DNA of 64,000 bases from Zhouia amylolytica (GCF_900116365.1 NZ_FPAG01000005.1:124001-188000), one strand, 5' to 3'; shown: positions 23,630-32,702, counted from the stretch's first letter. Made by a program: numbers and translations. Notes: generated by a model not told the origin, from the letters alone.

Positions 23630-26600
23630 ATGAATGCTAGCGAACAAGCAACACTTAACTTCTATCAATGGGAGTATCGTCATCGTGGTTACTACCATTT
23701 TGACACCCCTGTTGATATAGAGGTTCCATATATTCCCTTTCGTCATAAAACGTATCAGCATGAATCCATAGAAGATGATGGACGTGCTCCATCACTCTTT
23801 AAACAAATAACTAAATTACTTACTCCATCTAAAGAAAAAGAAGAATCAACCGAAGAAGTAGCAGAAATAGAACCTCGATTTTTAGCTTTCGATAGTAAGC
23901 CGAATCTTGTCGGAGTTTCATTCTCATTTCCAAAAGGAACCGAAATACCGTCTAATAGAAATATTGAATTTCTTAATATGCTGTCGTTTACGGAGAACCT
24001 ACTTTCATTTGAAATAATTGGAACTTCAGAGAGTATTACTATCCAGTTTGTTTGTAGTGAATATGATAAAGGAAGAGTAACATCGCATTTACAAGCCTAT
24101 TTTCCAACCGCAATTATTCGTGCAATAGAAATAGATGATTTTGGTTTTGATTCTGAAAATGATATTGCAATTGCAGATTTTGGTTTGAATGATGAATACA
24201 TGAGAAGTATTGCAACTACTAATTCATTTATCATAGACCCATTAACTTCTGTTGTTGCAATAATGGAATCACTACAACAAAATGATATTGTAGTATTTCA
24301 AATACTGTTTAAAGGAATTGCCTCTCCGCTCGCAAAAGATATAACCTATTCGGTTTCTGATGGTGTTGGCGGTTCATTCTTTGCCGATGCTCCTGAAATG
24401 CCAAATTGTGCGAAAGATAAAATTACAAACCCATTGTTTTCGGTGGTTATGCGAATTGCTACCCAAGGAGAAAATAATATTAGAAGTCAGTATCTAGCAC
24501 AAGAATTGGCACGAAGTATTTCAGCTATTTCAACTTCGGAATATAACAAGCTAATTCCATTATCTAATGAAGGATATGATTATAATTTTCACAAATATAA
24601 TCTGCACCATCGATTAAGTAATAGGTTGGGATTTGTATTGAATTCCAAAGAGCTTAATACTTTTCTTCATTATCCAAACAAAACAATAGTCTCCAAAAAA
24701 CTTGGATTACAAGGTGGGAAAACAAAACAAGTTCCGACAACTATTACCAATCAAAAATATCTACTTGGTATAAACGAACATAATGGAGTAGAAAGTAAAG
24801 TAATGTTGAATGACGAAATGCGCTTACGTCATAAACACATAATCGGAGCAACAGGAGTTGGTAAAAGTACATTGATTACTAACATGATGATTGAAGATAT
24901 GAATACAGGAAATGGCTGTGCTTTGTTTGACCCACATGGAGATATTGTAGAAGATGTTTTACTTCGTATTCCACAACATCGTAAAAATGATGTTATTGTA
25001 ATTGATCCATCTGATACGAACTACTCTATCGGGTTTAATTTATTGGGGGCAACAACTGATTCAGAAAAAATAGTTTTGAGTTCAGATTTAGTGTCATCCT
25101 TCAAACGTCACGCAACAGCATGGGGCGATAATATGTCCGCAGTTCTCTCCAACGCTATTAATACTTTTTTAGAAAGCAGTAGAGATGGAACACTCATTGA
25201 GTTAAAACGTTTTTTATTAGAAGATTCATTTAGAAAAGAGTTTTTAACTTCGGTTCAAGACCCATCTATTCATTATTACTGGAATAATGAATATGCGATG
25301 GTAAGTAAAAGAATTGCTCCATTACTAACGAGAATAGATACCTTTTTACGTCCTAAAGTTATCCGATATATGTTGGCTCAAACTGGAGGTGTTGATTTCA
25401 AAAAATGTATTGAAGAAAAAAAGATTGTTTTAATCAAGCTTTCACAAGGTTTAATAGGTGAAGAGAATAGCTTTTTATTAGGTTCAATTTTCCTTTCAAA
25501 ATTTAACCAAGTAGCACAAGGACGACAATCATTACCAAAGCATCAGCGTCATCCTTATTACATATATCTTGATGAATTTCAGAATTTTATAACGCCAAGT
25601 ATTACTAGGATACTTTCTGGCGCAAGAAAATATGGTCTAGGATTAGTGTTGGCACATCAAGAATTAGGACAAATTGATGATGCTAAAATTCTGAATTCTG
25701 TTATTTCAAATCCGTACACACGAATATGTTTTAGGTTGGGAGATTCTGATGCAAAACGACTGGAGTCTGGGTTTTCCTATTTTGAACAATCAGATTTACA
25801 AAGTTTAGGAATTGGACAAGCCATTATGCGAGTTGGTTCTTCAAATGATGATTTTAATATTTCAACATTTCCATTACCTAAAGCTGAAATTGATGCAGAA
25901 ATAAATCGGAAAATTATTCTTACCAATACGAGAAATAGTTATGCAAAACCCAAAGTAGAACTTGATAAACTCTTAATATCATTATTACCGAAGCGAACTC
26001 AATTTAAAAAAGAACCTAAAGAGAAAGTAATTCTTAAAAAACAGGAGGAAGTTATTGAGATTATTGACTCAAAAGAAGAAGTAGAGGTTATTGAAGATAC
26101 AGAAGAAACTATAGAAAATAATCATATTTCTGACACTCAAAGAGAACAACTGGTAAAGGAAGAAAACGAATCTTTAGAAGTTAGAGCCCATACCTATCTA
26201 CAATCAATCATTAAAAAACTGGGACAAGATCGAAACTATAAAGCCACCAAAGAATATCCTACAAAAGATGGTGGGCGTATCGATATGGTATTAGAAAAAA
26301 ATGGTTTGAAAATAGCATTTGAGATATCGGAAACCAATAAACCTGCTTACGAAGTTAAGAACATTAAAAAATGTTTAAAAGCAGGGTGTATTCCAGTTGT
26401 AATGGTTTCAAAAAGTAAACATCACTTAATGAGTGTTAAGAAACTGGCAGATAAAGAGTTAAGTGATAAGGACAAGGAGTTAATACAGTATTTACAGCCT
26501 GATGAAATACCAAACTTCCTTGACCAATTTATTCTTGAACCTAGTAGAAAAGAAGAAGTAGTTAAAGGGTACAGAATAGTAACTGAATTTGATGACGTAG

Positions 26601-26662
26601 AGAGTACTAAAATTAAGAATCTTAAATCACGAATTGCAAGAGTATTTAAGCGAAAAAAATAA
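23630..26662 (+). CDS. Conjugation-type DNA translocase with C-terminal nuclease-like domain
   Basis: This 1010-residue protein has an N-terminal region of about 380 residues with alternating strands. A TraD/HerA-type motor follows, with Walker A GATGVGKS near residues 406-413, then LFDPHGD, and Walker B YIYLDEFQ near residue 648. A charged linker spans about 790-860. The tail (about 865-985) has GRIDMVLEKNGLKIAFEIS, an Asp followed by a Glu-x-Ser on hydrophobic strands as in PD-(D/E)XK-like folds. It probably pumps DNA during conjugative transfer or processes it for defence. A shorter paralogue lies at 1209. It precedes the serine recombinase by 63 bases. Confidence 0.8.
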   Translation: MNASEQATLNFYQWEYRHRGYYHFDTPVDIEVPYIPFRHKTYQHESIEDDGRAPSLFKQITKLLTPSKEKEESTEEVAEIEPRFLAFDSKPNLVGVSFSFPKGTEIPSNRNIEFLNMLSFTENLLSFEIIGTSESITIQFVCSEYDKGRVTSHLQAYFPTAIIRAIEIDDFGFDSENDIAIADFGLNDEYMRSIATTNSFIIDPLTSVVAIMESLQQNDIVVFQILFKGIASPLAKDITYSVSDGVGGSFFADAPEMPNCAKDKITNPLFSVVMRIATQGENNIRSQYLAQELARSISAISTSEYNKLIPLSNEGYDYNFHKYNLHHRLSNRLGFVLNSKELNTFLHYPNKTIVSKKLGLQGGKTKQVPTTITNQKYLLGINEHNGVESKVMLNDEMRLRHKHIIGATGVGKSTLITNMMIEDMNTGNGCALFDPHGDIVEDVLLRIPQHRKNDVIVIDPSDTNYSIGFNLLGATTDSEKIVLSSDLVSSFKRHATAWGDNMSAVLSNAINTFLESSRDGTLIELKRFLLEDSFRKEFLTSVQDPSIHYYWNNEYAMVSKRIAPLLTRIDTFLRPKVIRYMLAQTGGVDFKKCIEEKKIVLIKLSQGLIGEENSFLLGSIFLSKFNQVAQGRQSLPKHQRHPYYIYLDEFQNFITPSITRILSGARKYGLGLVLAHQELGQIDDAKILNSVISNPYTRICFRLGDSDAKRLESGFSYFEQSDLQSLGIGQAIMRVGSSNDDFNISTFPLPKAEIDAEINRKIILTNTRNSYAKPKVELDKLLISLLPKRTQFKKEPKEKVILKKQEEVIEIIDSKEEVEVIEDTEETIENNHISDTQREQLVKEENESLEVRAHTYLQSIIKKLGQDRNYKATKEYPTKDGGRIDMVLEKNGLKIAFEISETNKPAYEVKNIKKCLKAGCIPVVMVSKSKHHLMSVKKLADKELSDKDKELIQYLQPDEIPNFLDQFILEPSRKEEVVKGYRIVTEFDDVESTKIKNLKSRIARVFKRKK

Positions 26663-26725
26663 AGTTCTGTATTGTTTTTGAACTCTTTTTTAAAGCAATT
26701 ATTTTAGATACAAAACACTGTAAAT

Positions 26726-28276
26726 ATGAATGTTGGACTTTTTATTCGAGTAAGTACTTTAGACCAAGCGAACAATACGGATTCTGTTGAGACACACATT
26801 GAACGTGGTAAATTATACGCACAATCTAGAGAGTGGAATGTAGTTGAAATTTATAACCTCGCTGGTGTTTCTGGAAAGAGTACAATTAATCACCAACAAA
26901 CAAGTAAAATGTTTGATGATATCATTTCTGGAAAAATTGAAGCCGTAATCATAAGTTCCTTGAGTAGACTTGCTAGAAATACTTCAGAATTATTGGAGTA
27001 TAGTAAATTTTTTGAGGAACATAATGCTTCTCTAATTTCTATTAATGAATCTTTGGATACTTCAACAAGTGGTGGAAAATTCTTTTATACGCTTTTATCT
27101 GCCCTCTCCACGTATGAACGAGAGATAACCTACGAACGACAGATAGCCAGTTTAAATTACCGTAGAAAGCAAGGTAAATTTACTGGTGGGATGGTAAGTT
27201 ATGGGTACAAAATTGTTGATGCAGAAGTAGTAATTAATGAAGAAGAAGCTCCTGTAAGAAGATTGATATATGATTTGTTTTTAGAACATCAAAGAATGTC
27301 ATCCGTTGCACGCGAATTAAACAATAGAGGATATGTTACACGAAAAGGAAAACCATGGTCTGACACAACCATACGAAGACTTTTAAAAAATACAGATGCA
27401 AAAGGGGTAAGACGATGTAATTATAGAGGTCAATTAACTGATGATAATCCTACTGGACTAAAGCCACAATCTGAATGGCAATATCTTCCCTGTCCTGCGT
27501 TAATATCTCAAGAAAAATGGGATGAGGTAAATGCAATTATTAAAGACCAAGAAAAAAATAGCAAAAACAAGCAACCACTTAATAAACGTGTTCATTTGTT
27601 TACAGGTTATCTCAAGTGTGATAAAGGACATAAATTAAGTGTGATAACAAAGAGTTCTAATTACCGATGTAAAGCGTGTAAGTTAAGTATTAACAAAGAT
27701 GATTTAGAAGAGGTGTTTTTATCACGATTAAAAAAGTTTTTAATTTCTGATGAAGAACTAGCGAATTACAATCAATCTAACCAACAAGAATTACAGTTAA
27801 AAATTGATGAGATAGAATTTTCCGAAACACAATTAGAGAAGCTAGAAAAGAAATTAGAAAAACTTATTGATTTAAATTTAAATGGAGAAATTCCAACCAA
27901 AGGATTTAAAAAACATTACGAGCCAGTTTATGTAAGAAAAGAAAATCTAGAAGCTAATATCAATAACTTAAAACTTGAACTTAAAAAATTAGAAGAAGCT
28001 AAATCTTCTTTTGATATTATTGCTAACAAGTCTTTAGATTTTTATAACAATTGGGAGAATCTAGACCGAGGAGAAAAGCGATACGTAGTAGAATCCATTA
28101 CCAACGAAATTATATTTGATGGGCAAACCATTAGTTTTAGGCTAAAACAGATAGCTCCGCTATCTTCTTTGGAATTAGGGCAAAATGGTCAACAACGTGG
28201 CACAACGTGGTGGCTTGGGGGAAGGCCGCAGAAATTATTGAAAAGTACGTGGCTAAAAGCAAAGAACTGGCCATAA
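26726..28276 (+). CDS. Large serine recombinase
   Basis: This 516-residue protein has an N-terminal resolvase-type catalytic domain with the nucleophile Ser10 in IRVST and the SSLSRLARN segment. A recombinase domain follows from about residue 160 to 270, then a zinc-ribbon region with Cys in LKCDKGH and YRCKACK, and a long coiled coil (about 345-440). It integrates and excises DNA at specific att sites. The last ~28 residues, from about codon 489, are read out of frame through the 3' part of an ssb gene. The integrated state therefore supplies this C-terminus, and the excised circle should encode a different one. Confidence 0.9.
   Translation: MNVGLFIRVSTLDQANNTDSVETHIERGKLYAQSREWNVVEIYNLAGVSGKSTINHQQTSKMFDDIISGKIEAVIISSLSRLARNTSELLEYSKFFEEHNASLISINESLDTSTSGGKFFYTLLSALSTYEREITYERQIASLNYRRKQGKFTGGMVSYGYKIVDAEVVINEEEAPVRRLIYDLFLEHQRMSSVARELNNRGYVTRKGKPWSDTTIRRLLKNTDAKGVRRCNYRGQLTDDNPTGLKPQSEWQYLPCPALISQEKWDEVNAIIKDQEKNSKNKQPLNKRVHLFTGYLKCDKGHKLSVITKSSNYRCKACKLSINKDDLEEVFLSRLKKFLISDEELANYNQSNQQELQLKIDEIEFSETQLEKLEKKLEKLIDLNLNGEIPTKGFKKHYEPVYVRKENLEANINNLKLELKKLEEAKSSFDIIANKSLDFYNNWENLDRGEKRYVVESITNEIIFDGQTISFRLKQIAPLSSLELGQNGQQRGTTWWLGGRPQKLLKSTWLKAKNWP
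28192..28210. repeat. Probable attachment-site junction with tandem 9-bp repeats
   Basis: ACAACGTGG occurs twice, at 28192-28200 and 28202-28210, separated by one C. It lies exactly where similarity to ssb begins inside the end of the serine recombinase gene, the usual position of an att site relative to a large serine recombinase. The opposite att site was not found in the window. Confidence 0.55.
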
Positions 28277-28377
28277 CCGGAAAACTTACCTCAAGATCCT
28301 ATGAGGATAAAGATGGCGTGAAACGCTATGTAACCGAAATTACAGCCAGTGAAATTCTTTTGCTAGGTAGTAAGTAA
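28192..28377 (+). pseudogene. ssb: 3' fragment of ssb (single-stranded DNA-binding protein), split by insertion
   Basis: In the frame TGG at 28198, CAC at 28201 and so on, the DNA encodes TTWHNVVAWGKAAEIIEKYV, then LAITGKLTSRSYEDKDG and YVTEITASEILLLGSK, ending at the TAA at 28375-28377. This is the second half of an OB-fold SSB protein (compare the WHRVV and RYTTEVVV segments of E. coli SSB). There is no start codon, and the upstream frame is replaced by the serine recombinase gene. The conserved coding sequence without frameshift suggests recent disruption that excision would reverse. Confidence 0.85.
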
Positions 28378-28449
28378 AACAAAAAAGAGGGCATTTTATA
28401 TCCCTATAGTGTGTCCTCTTTTTATTCTTTAACCGCTAAATGTAAAGCT

Positions 28450-28899
28450 ATGAAATTTATCGTAAATGAAATACAGATCAGCTATAAAGAGCAATTAGAT
28501 GTTCATCAGATGCCGAAGATCACAGGATCAAAAGCCGCCGCAGAATTACTTTATAACCATTGGGATAAAAAAACCATTGGATGCCAGGAGTGTTTTAAAG
28601 TAGTACTACTTAATAACGCCAATAGGGTTAAAGGGGTGTATGAGATATCAAAAGGAAGCATAACAGGAACCTTGGTGGATTTAAGGATCTTGTTCGCCAT
28701 TATACTTAAATCACTGACCGTGGCCATTGTATTGGTGCATAATCACCCCTCAGGGAATCTCTGTGCCAGCCAAGCCGACAAAGAGCTGACCCATAAAATT
28801 AAACAGGCCGCCGGGTTTTTTGATGTAGCTGTATTAGATCACCTGATACTAGCGCCCAATGGAAACTACTTTAGTTTCTCCGATGCCTTTATTTTATAA
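28450..28899 (+). CDS. RadC-like JAB-domain protein of the interrupted element
   Basis: I chose the start at 28450 (MKFIVNEIQISYKEQL), giving 149 residues. A frame from 28411 would add 13 poorly conserved residues. It carries the JAMM signature VHNHPSG and the downstream acidic residue in CASQADKE. It follows the ssb fragment by 72 bases, and ssb plus radC next to mobilisation genes is a familiar layout in Bacteroidota mobile elements. Its codon use is richer in G+C than that of the copy at 2394, fitting a different origin. Biochemical role unknown. Confidence 0.85.
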   Translation: MKFIVNEIQISYKEQLDVHQMPKITGSKAAAELLYNHWDKKTIGCQECFKVVLLNNANRVKGVYEISKGSITGTLVDLRILFAIILKSLTVAIVLVHNHPSGNLCASQADKELTHKIKQAAGFFDVAVLDHLILAPNGNYFSFSDAFIL

Positions 28900-28916
28900 A
28901 TCACTAAATACAACCA

Positions 28917-28949
28917 AAAGCGCCCATCTATTATGATGGGCTTTTTTTA
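28917..28949 (+). terminator. Terminator after the radC-like gene
   Basis: GCCCATC (28922-28928) pairs with GATGGGC (28935-28941) over a six-base loop and is followed by a run of seven T. It closes the ssb-radC transcript and isolates it from the mobilisation genes. Confidence 0.88.
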
Positions 28950-29290
28950 TGTTACATCCCCTATTATTTGTACCTTGAATGGGTGATTTGACTCGAATAA
29001 TTGGCAACCCTTCATCCTGATTTTTCAGGAATTGATTTGACTTTCCCAGTTGCCAATTCCATATATAAAATATACTGGATCTGTGTGATCCATGGCTGAT
29101 GTTTTGGTCCGCTCTGCGCACCAAAAGATAAGCAAGAGGGTAGCGCGCTAAAGCGACGCGTTCTGCCAGCTTTTCCCTGCAAAGCCCCTGTTTATAATGG
29201 TTTAGAGGCAAGTATGGTAATATCAGCGAACTGGTTTTTTACTAAAAAAGCCGCTGAGCCCAGTAAATACAACAGATTTTTTACTAAAAA
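28950..29290. other. Hairpin-rich gap before the mobilisation genes, probable oriT
   Basis: No gene is seen in these 341 bases. They contain a perfect 10-bp inverted repeat AATTGGCAAC (28999-29008)/GTTGCCAATT (29049-29058). Between its arms sits a smaller hairpin TCCTGA/TCAGGA (29015-29030). Further right is TGGATC/GATCCA (29076-29092). Near the end, the direct repeat TTTTTTACTAAAAAA occurs twice (around 29236 and 29278). Inverted repeats next to a relaxase gene and its accessory gene are the hallmark of a transfer origin. The nick site cannot be placed by eye. Confidence 0.5.
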
Positions 29291-29872
29291 ATGGATAAAG
29301 GATACAAAAAAGAAAGGTTTATAACCTTAAAAATTAAGCGCTCTGTAGCTGTAAGGTTTCGAAGGTTTTGTAAAAAATACAAAACCTCTCAGTCCCTCAC
29401 ATTAGACCATATGATGGAATTCTTTGATCGCAATGGAGTGACACCCAAAGATCGATTGGGACAAACCATTACCAGTCTAAAAGGTCAAATGTCCCGTCGC
29501 TTTAATGCCATTATTGCCATTATCCGTGATATCGAAAAAGGACAAACCAAACCCACCCTAGCCATGTTACAGGCCCTGTTTGAACAGCACCTGCAGGATC
29601 CAAAAGGTGCTACCTTGTCAGAAGAGGATTTTGATTTTTTAGAACCTGAACCGGGAGGCGGTAGTGACACCGATTTTGAGATAGGGGAGCTGACCATACC
29701 TAAAATTCGATATGATCGATTGGAAGAAAAACTTCTAAGCCTGCAAAGAGATTTTGAATTTGTGCTTACCAATATTCAGCAGGTACATCCACCATTGGGC
29801 AAATCCTATCTCAAAGTCAACCTTACCCAAGAAAAAATCGAAACATATAAACGAACCCTTAAAAATCTATAA
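29291..29872 (+). CDS. BfmA/BtgA-type mobilisation accessory protein
   Basis: This 193-residue protein has a very basic N-terminus (DKGYKKERFITLKIKRSVAVRFRRFCKKY) of the kind seen in BfmA/BtgA mobilisation proteins of Bacteroides elements, which help the relaxase find and bend oriT. The region at about 45-95 is helical (LTSLKGQMSRRFNAIIAIIRDIEK-like), and the C-terminal half is acidic and perhaps coiled. It lies directly after the hairpin-rich gap and three bases before the relaxase gene, matching a mobA-mobB pair. The likely DNA-binding fold is ribbon-helix-helix. Confidence 0.8.
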   Translation: MDKGYKKERFITLKIKRSVAVRFRRFCKKYKTSQSLTLDHMMEFFDRNGVTPKDRLGQTITSLKGQMSRRFNAIIAIIRDIEKGQTKPTLAMLQALFEQHLQDPKGATLSEEDFDFLEPEPGGGSDTDFEIGELTIPKIRYDRLEEKLLSLQRDFEFVLTNIQQVHPPLGKSYLKVNLTQEKIETYKRTLKNL

Positions 29873-29875
29873 ACC

Positions 29876-30895
29876 ATGTATGTTACCATAAGCGCACAAT
29901 ACCAAGGAGGGAACTTTAAAGGCAGTGTCGGTGATTTTGTAAAGTATCTGGAAAAAGAAAACCAGAAGAAGGCCCCCCAGGAGCAGGAGCTTTATTTCAA
30001 TCAACATAAGGACGACATCAACCCACAAACCGTGATCACCCAAATCGATAACAATACCGCCAAACTCAAAAAGAAAGAGCCTAAGTTTTATTCCATTGTA
30101 GTGAGTCCTTCGAAGCGTGAACTTAAACACATTGGAGACAACCCAGAAAAACTACGGCAGTATACCCGGGAGCTGATGAAAGCCTACGCCGCTTCCTTTT
30201 ATAGGGATCGAACCGTAACAGTGGATGATATAAAGTACTATGCTAAAATAGAGCACGAGCGCAGCTACTCGGAAAAAGACAAACAGATCAAAGAAAACCA
30301 ACCCTACTTGAATAAAATACTGGAGCTTAAAAATAAGATCAGAGAGATTGAAAGGGGAGAGGCCAAAGGGAATATTCAAAAGCTAAGTAGACAAATCTCA
30401 AAAATACAGCACCAGGCACCCCACCACCAAAATGGTAAGATGATAGTTCATGGGATGCAAAAACAAGGCCATCAAAGCCATGTGCATATCATCGTAAGCC
30501 GAAAGGACATCACCAACACCCATAGCCTCTCACCAGGTTCTAAATACAAGGCATCACAGACCATTCTCAATGGCAGAAAACAAAAACAGGGATTCAACAG
30601 AAATCAGTTCTATAAAGCTGCAGAGAAGACCTTTGATACCACCTTTGGATATCGACGTAACTTTGTAGAGAGCTACCATGCCAGAAACCTGCTGGATAAA
30701 AACCCGAAACAGTTTTTTACGGCGCTTTCCGGGTTGCCCACTACTGAGCGGCAAGCGGCTTTTAAACTATTGCGCGCAACTGGAGTGAAGCTGCCTGTGA
30801 TTCCTGTTAGTCAGGCCCAACTGGCCTATAAAACCCTTATGAAACTAAAGCGCAGCATTGGAAAGGCCATCGACTCAGGATCCATTGGAATATAA
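29876..30895 (+). CDS. MobB-like relaxase (DUF5712-type)
   Basis: This 339-residue basic protein carries a His-rich centre with SHVHIIVSRKD near residues 202-212, matching the metal-binding HxH strand of relaxases, and NGKMIVHGMQ just before it. The candidate nucleophile Tyr cannot be fixed by eye. Bacteroidota MobB/DUF5712 proteins of this length are encoded after a BfmA-type gene and before a TraG-like gene, exactly as here. It should nick oriT and pilot the strand into the recipient. The central part (about 125-175) is charged and probably coiled. Confidence 0.8.
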   Translation: MYVTISAQYQGGNFKGSVGDFVKYLEKENQKKAPQEQELYFNQHKDDINPQTVITQIDNNTAKLKKKEPKFYSIVVSPSKRELKHIGDNPEKLRQYTRELMKAYAASFYRDRTVTVDDIKYYAKIEHERSYSEKDKQIKENQPYLNKILELKNKIREIERGEAKGNIQKLSRQISKIQHQAPHHQNGKMIVHGMQKQGHQSHVHIIVSRKDITNTHSLSPGSKYKASQTILNGRKQKQGFNRNQFYKAAEKTFDTTFGYRRNFVESYHARNLLDKNPKQFFTALSGLPTTERQAAFKLLRATGVKLPVIPVSQAQLAYKTLMKLKRSIGKAIDSGSIGI

Positions 30896-30900
30896 TAGTT

Positions 30901-32490
30901 ATGGAAATTTATAATTCAATATATGGGGTTTTAATCGTATTGGCCATTGGTGGGTTGATATCATTCTTGGTTATAAAATATTTTAAAAATGGATTGGGGA
31001 TGATGATGATAAGTCTGGGGGTGATCGCTTTGATATCATTTTACCGAATGCCTCTGGAGGCTTTTTATTCTTGTCTTTATACTTTCATAATACCATGGGT
31101 TCTTTGTGCAACGGTATGTTATGGTTTGGAGAATTCCTCAACCAAACCTTCGAAATTCAATAAGGCCTACCGGGTTACCTTTAAGACCATGGGAAGGAAA
31201 TTGGTCCTGGAGAATATCCGACGAGGCGTGTCCATCATAGCTGCAGCCGGTAGTGGTAAAACCCAGAGTATTATCTACGGTTTTTTAAAGAATTTTTACC
31301 AGCAGCAATTATGTGGGGTCATTCATGACTACAAAGATTTTGAGATCACCGAAATGGCCTATCCACTGTTTAAAGAAAGTGAGATCCCTTTTTATATTAT
31401 TTCATTTGATCCCATCCACCACAAGGTGAATCCCATAGCACCTAGATACCTGCCTGATGAAGAAAGTGTCTATGAAGTATCCAGGGTGCTTTTGGAAAAC
31501 CTGATGGAATCTAAAGATGCCGATAATAACAGTACCACCCGGTTTTTTAAAGATGCCGTAGAAGGTCTGGTCAGCGGGCTGATCTGGCGATTAAAATCCG
31601 ATTATCCGGATTATTGTACCATTCCTCATTTGATTGCACTATACCAACAACTAAGTACCAAAGGACTTATAAAATTTTTAAGAGCTGATATGACCTCTCG
31701 GGCGATGGCTGATGCTTTTATAAGCGGAATCGGTTCTGATAAGCAGACCGCAGGTGTTAAGAGTACGCTGGCCAATGCCTTTAAAAAAATTACCACCAAA
31801 AGGATTTTTATAACCCTATCGGCAGATGAGGTTCCATTGGATATTAACAGTCCTAAGAACCCGGCAGTAATCTGCGTGGTGAACAATCCAAAAAAAGATA
31901 GTTCGCTGTCTCCAGTTATAGCCACGATCATTCATACGATTACCAAACAGATGAGTCAGCGGCACCGGATGCCTTCTTTTTTGCTTTTGGAGGAGGCTTC
32001 TACCTTAAAACTATTAAATATGCATCGGATTCCGGCAACGCTCAGAAGCTATGACATCGCCACGATTTATGTCCTGCAGGATAAAATTCAAAACGACATG
32101 ATGTATGGAGAAAAGGCTAGCAGGGCTATTCTTTCAAATCTATCGTATCAATTTTTCGGGAAAGCCAATGATCCGGATACCGCTAAATACTATGAAGGCT
32201 TTTTTGAACGAGTTAAAGCCCCGACCCGTAGCGTTAGTAAAAGTAGCGGGATGAGCTTTCAAACCCGAATAACTAAAGGGGAAAGGGAAGTAGCCAAAAG
32301 AAGAGCAGAGGTGTTTTATAAATTAAGGCAAGGGGAGTTTGTGGTCTTTGCCGATGGGAAGGATAGAAAGGTAAGATTTAAAAATCCTTTAATAGATAGG
32401 TTTTTACCTGATACCAAGAATCAACTTCAAGATGAAATGGAGGAAATTTTCGAAAAAATTCATAGGGAGATAAGGGGGTTATTTCAATGA
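30901..32490 (+). CDS. TraG/VirD4-like coupling protein
   Basis: This 529-residue protein has an N-terminal membrane region with about three helices in residues 5-75. Walker A AAAGSGKT lies at 114-121, and a Walker B-like LLLEEAST near residue 363 has Glu in place of the usual Asp. It links the relaxase-DNA complex to the mating channel and pumps DNA. It starts five bases after the relaxase gene and is the last gene of the mobilisation block. After it the base composition drops to the AT-rich style of the sugar locus, marking the probable right end of the mobile DNA near 32.5 kb. Confidence 0.85.
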   Translation: MEIYNSIYGVLIVLAIGGLISFLVIKYFKNGLGMMMISLGVIALISFYRMPLEAFYSCLYTFIIPWVLCATVCYGLENSSTKPSKFNKAYRVTFKTMGRKLVLENIRRGVSIIAAAGSGKTQSIIYGFLKNFYQQQLCGVIHDYKDFEITEMAYPLFKESEIPFYIISFDPIHHKVNPIAPRYLPDEESVYEVSRVLLENLMESKDADNNSTTRFFKDAVEGLVSGLIWRLKSDYPDYCTIPHLIALYQQLSTKGLIKFLRADMTSRAMADAFISGIGSDKQTAGVKSTLANAFKKITTKRIFITLSADEVPLDINSPKNPAVICVVNNPKKDSSLSPVIATIIHTITKQMSQRHRMPSFLLLEEASTLKLLNMHRIPATLRSYDIATIYVLQDKIQNDMMYGEKASRAILSNLSYQFFGKANDPDTAKYYEGFFERVKAPTRSVSKSSGMSFQTRITKGEREVAKRRAEVFYKLRQGEFVVFADGKDRKVRFKNPLIDRFLPDTKNQLQDEMEEIFEKIHREIRGLFQ

Positions 32491-32610
32491 TTAATTTTTT
32501 ATGGTATGGTTAAGGAATTGATTTTAAGAGATGAATATGAACATTTAATCATAATTATATATGATATAAATAATGTTTTTATTGCTTGATTAAATAATTT
32601 TTATAAATTA

Positions 32611-32626
32611 GCTAAATCAATTTAGC
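32611..32626. promoter_or_regulatory. LacI-type operator upstream of fucI
   Basis: GCTAAATCAATTTAGC is a 16-bp near-perfect palindrome 76 bases before the fucI start. It matches four other sites in the sugar locus (consensus GCTAAATCGATTTAGC). A palindrome of this size with a central C-G step is typical of LacI-family operators, and a LacI-type gene lies at 36278. It probably represses the fucI-kinase transcript in the absence of the sugar. The 32491-32702 gap holds no gene. Confidence 0.8.
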
Positions 32627-32702
32627 AAACCTTCAAATTGTGATTGTGAGATTAATTGATGCTTATAGTATTTAAATTAAGTAAGGAAAAATTTAATATA
32701 AA

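Larger units (their letters stand above)
1..28191. mobile_element. Integrated element carried by the serine recombinase (left end outside window)
   Basis: The right boundary is the junction with ssb at about 28192. The 5' half of ssb is nowhere in the window, so the element should extend at least to the left edge, unless the target was rearranged. Its content is typical of accessory DNA: two recombinases, two conjugation-type ATPases, a methylase, restriction and Gabija-like genes, and many unknowns. The extent is inferred. It could be a composite of two elements, since the tyrosine recombinase at the left may define its own. Confidence 0.5.

Noticed and set aside
29485-29772. A 95-codon minus-strand frame opposite the mobilisation gene
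   Set aside because: It is wholly opposite a recognisable gene and encodes a low-complexity Ser-rich sequence without any domain.
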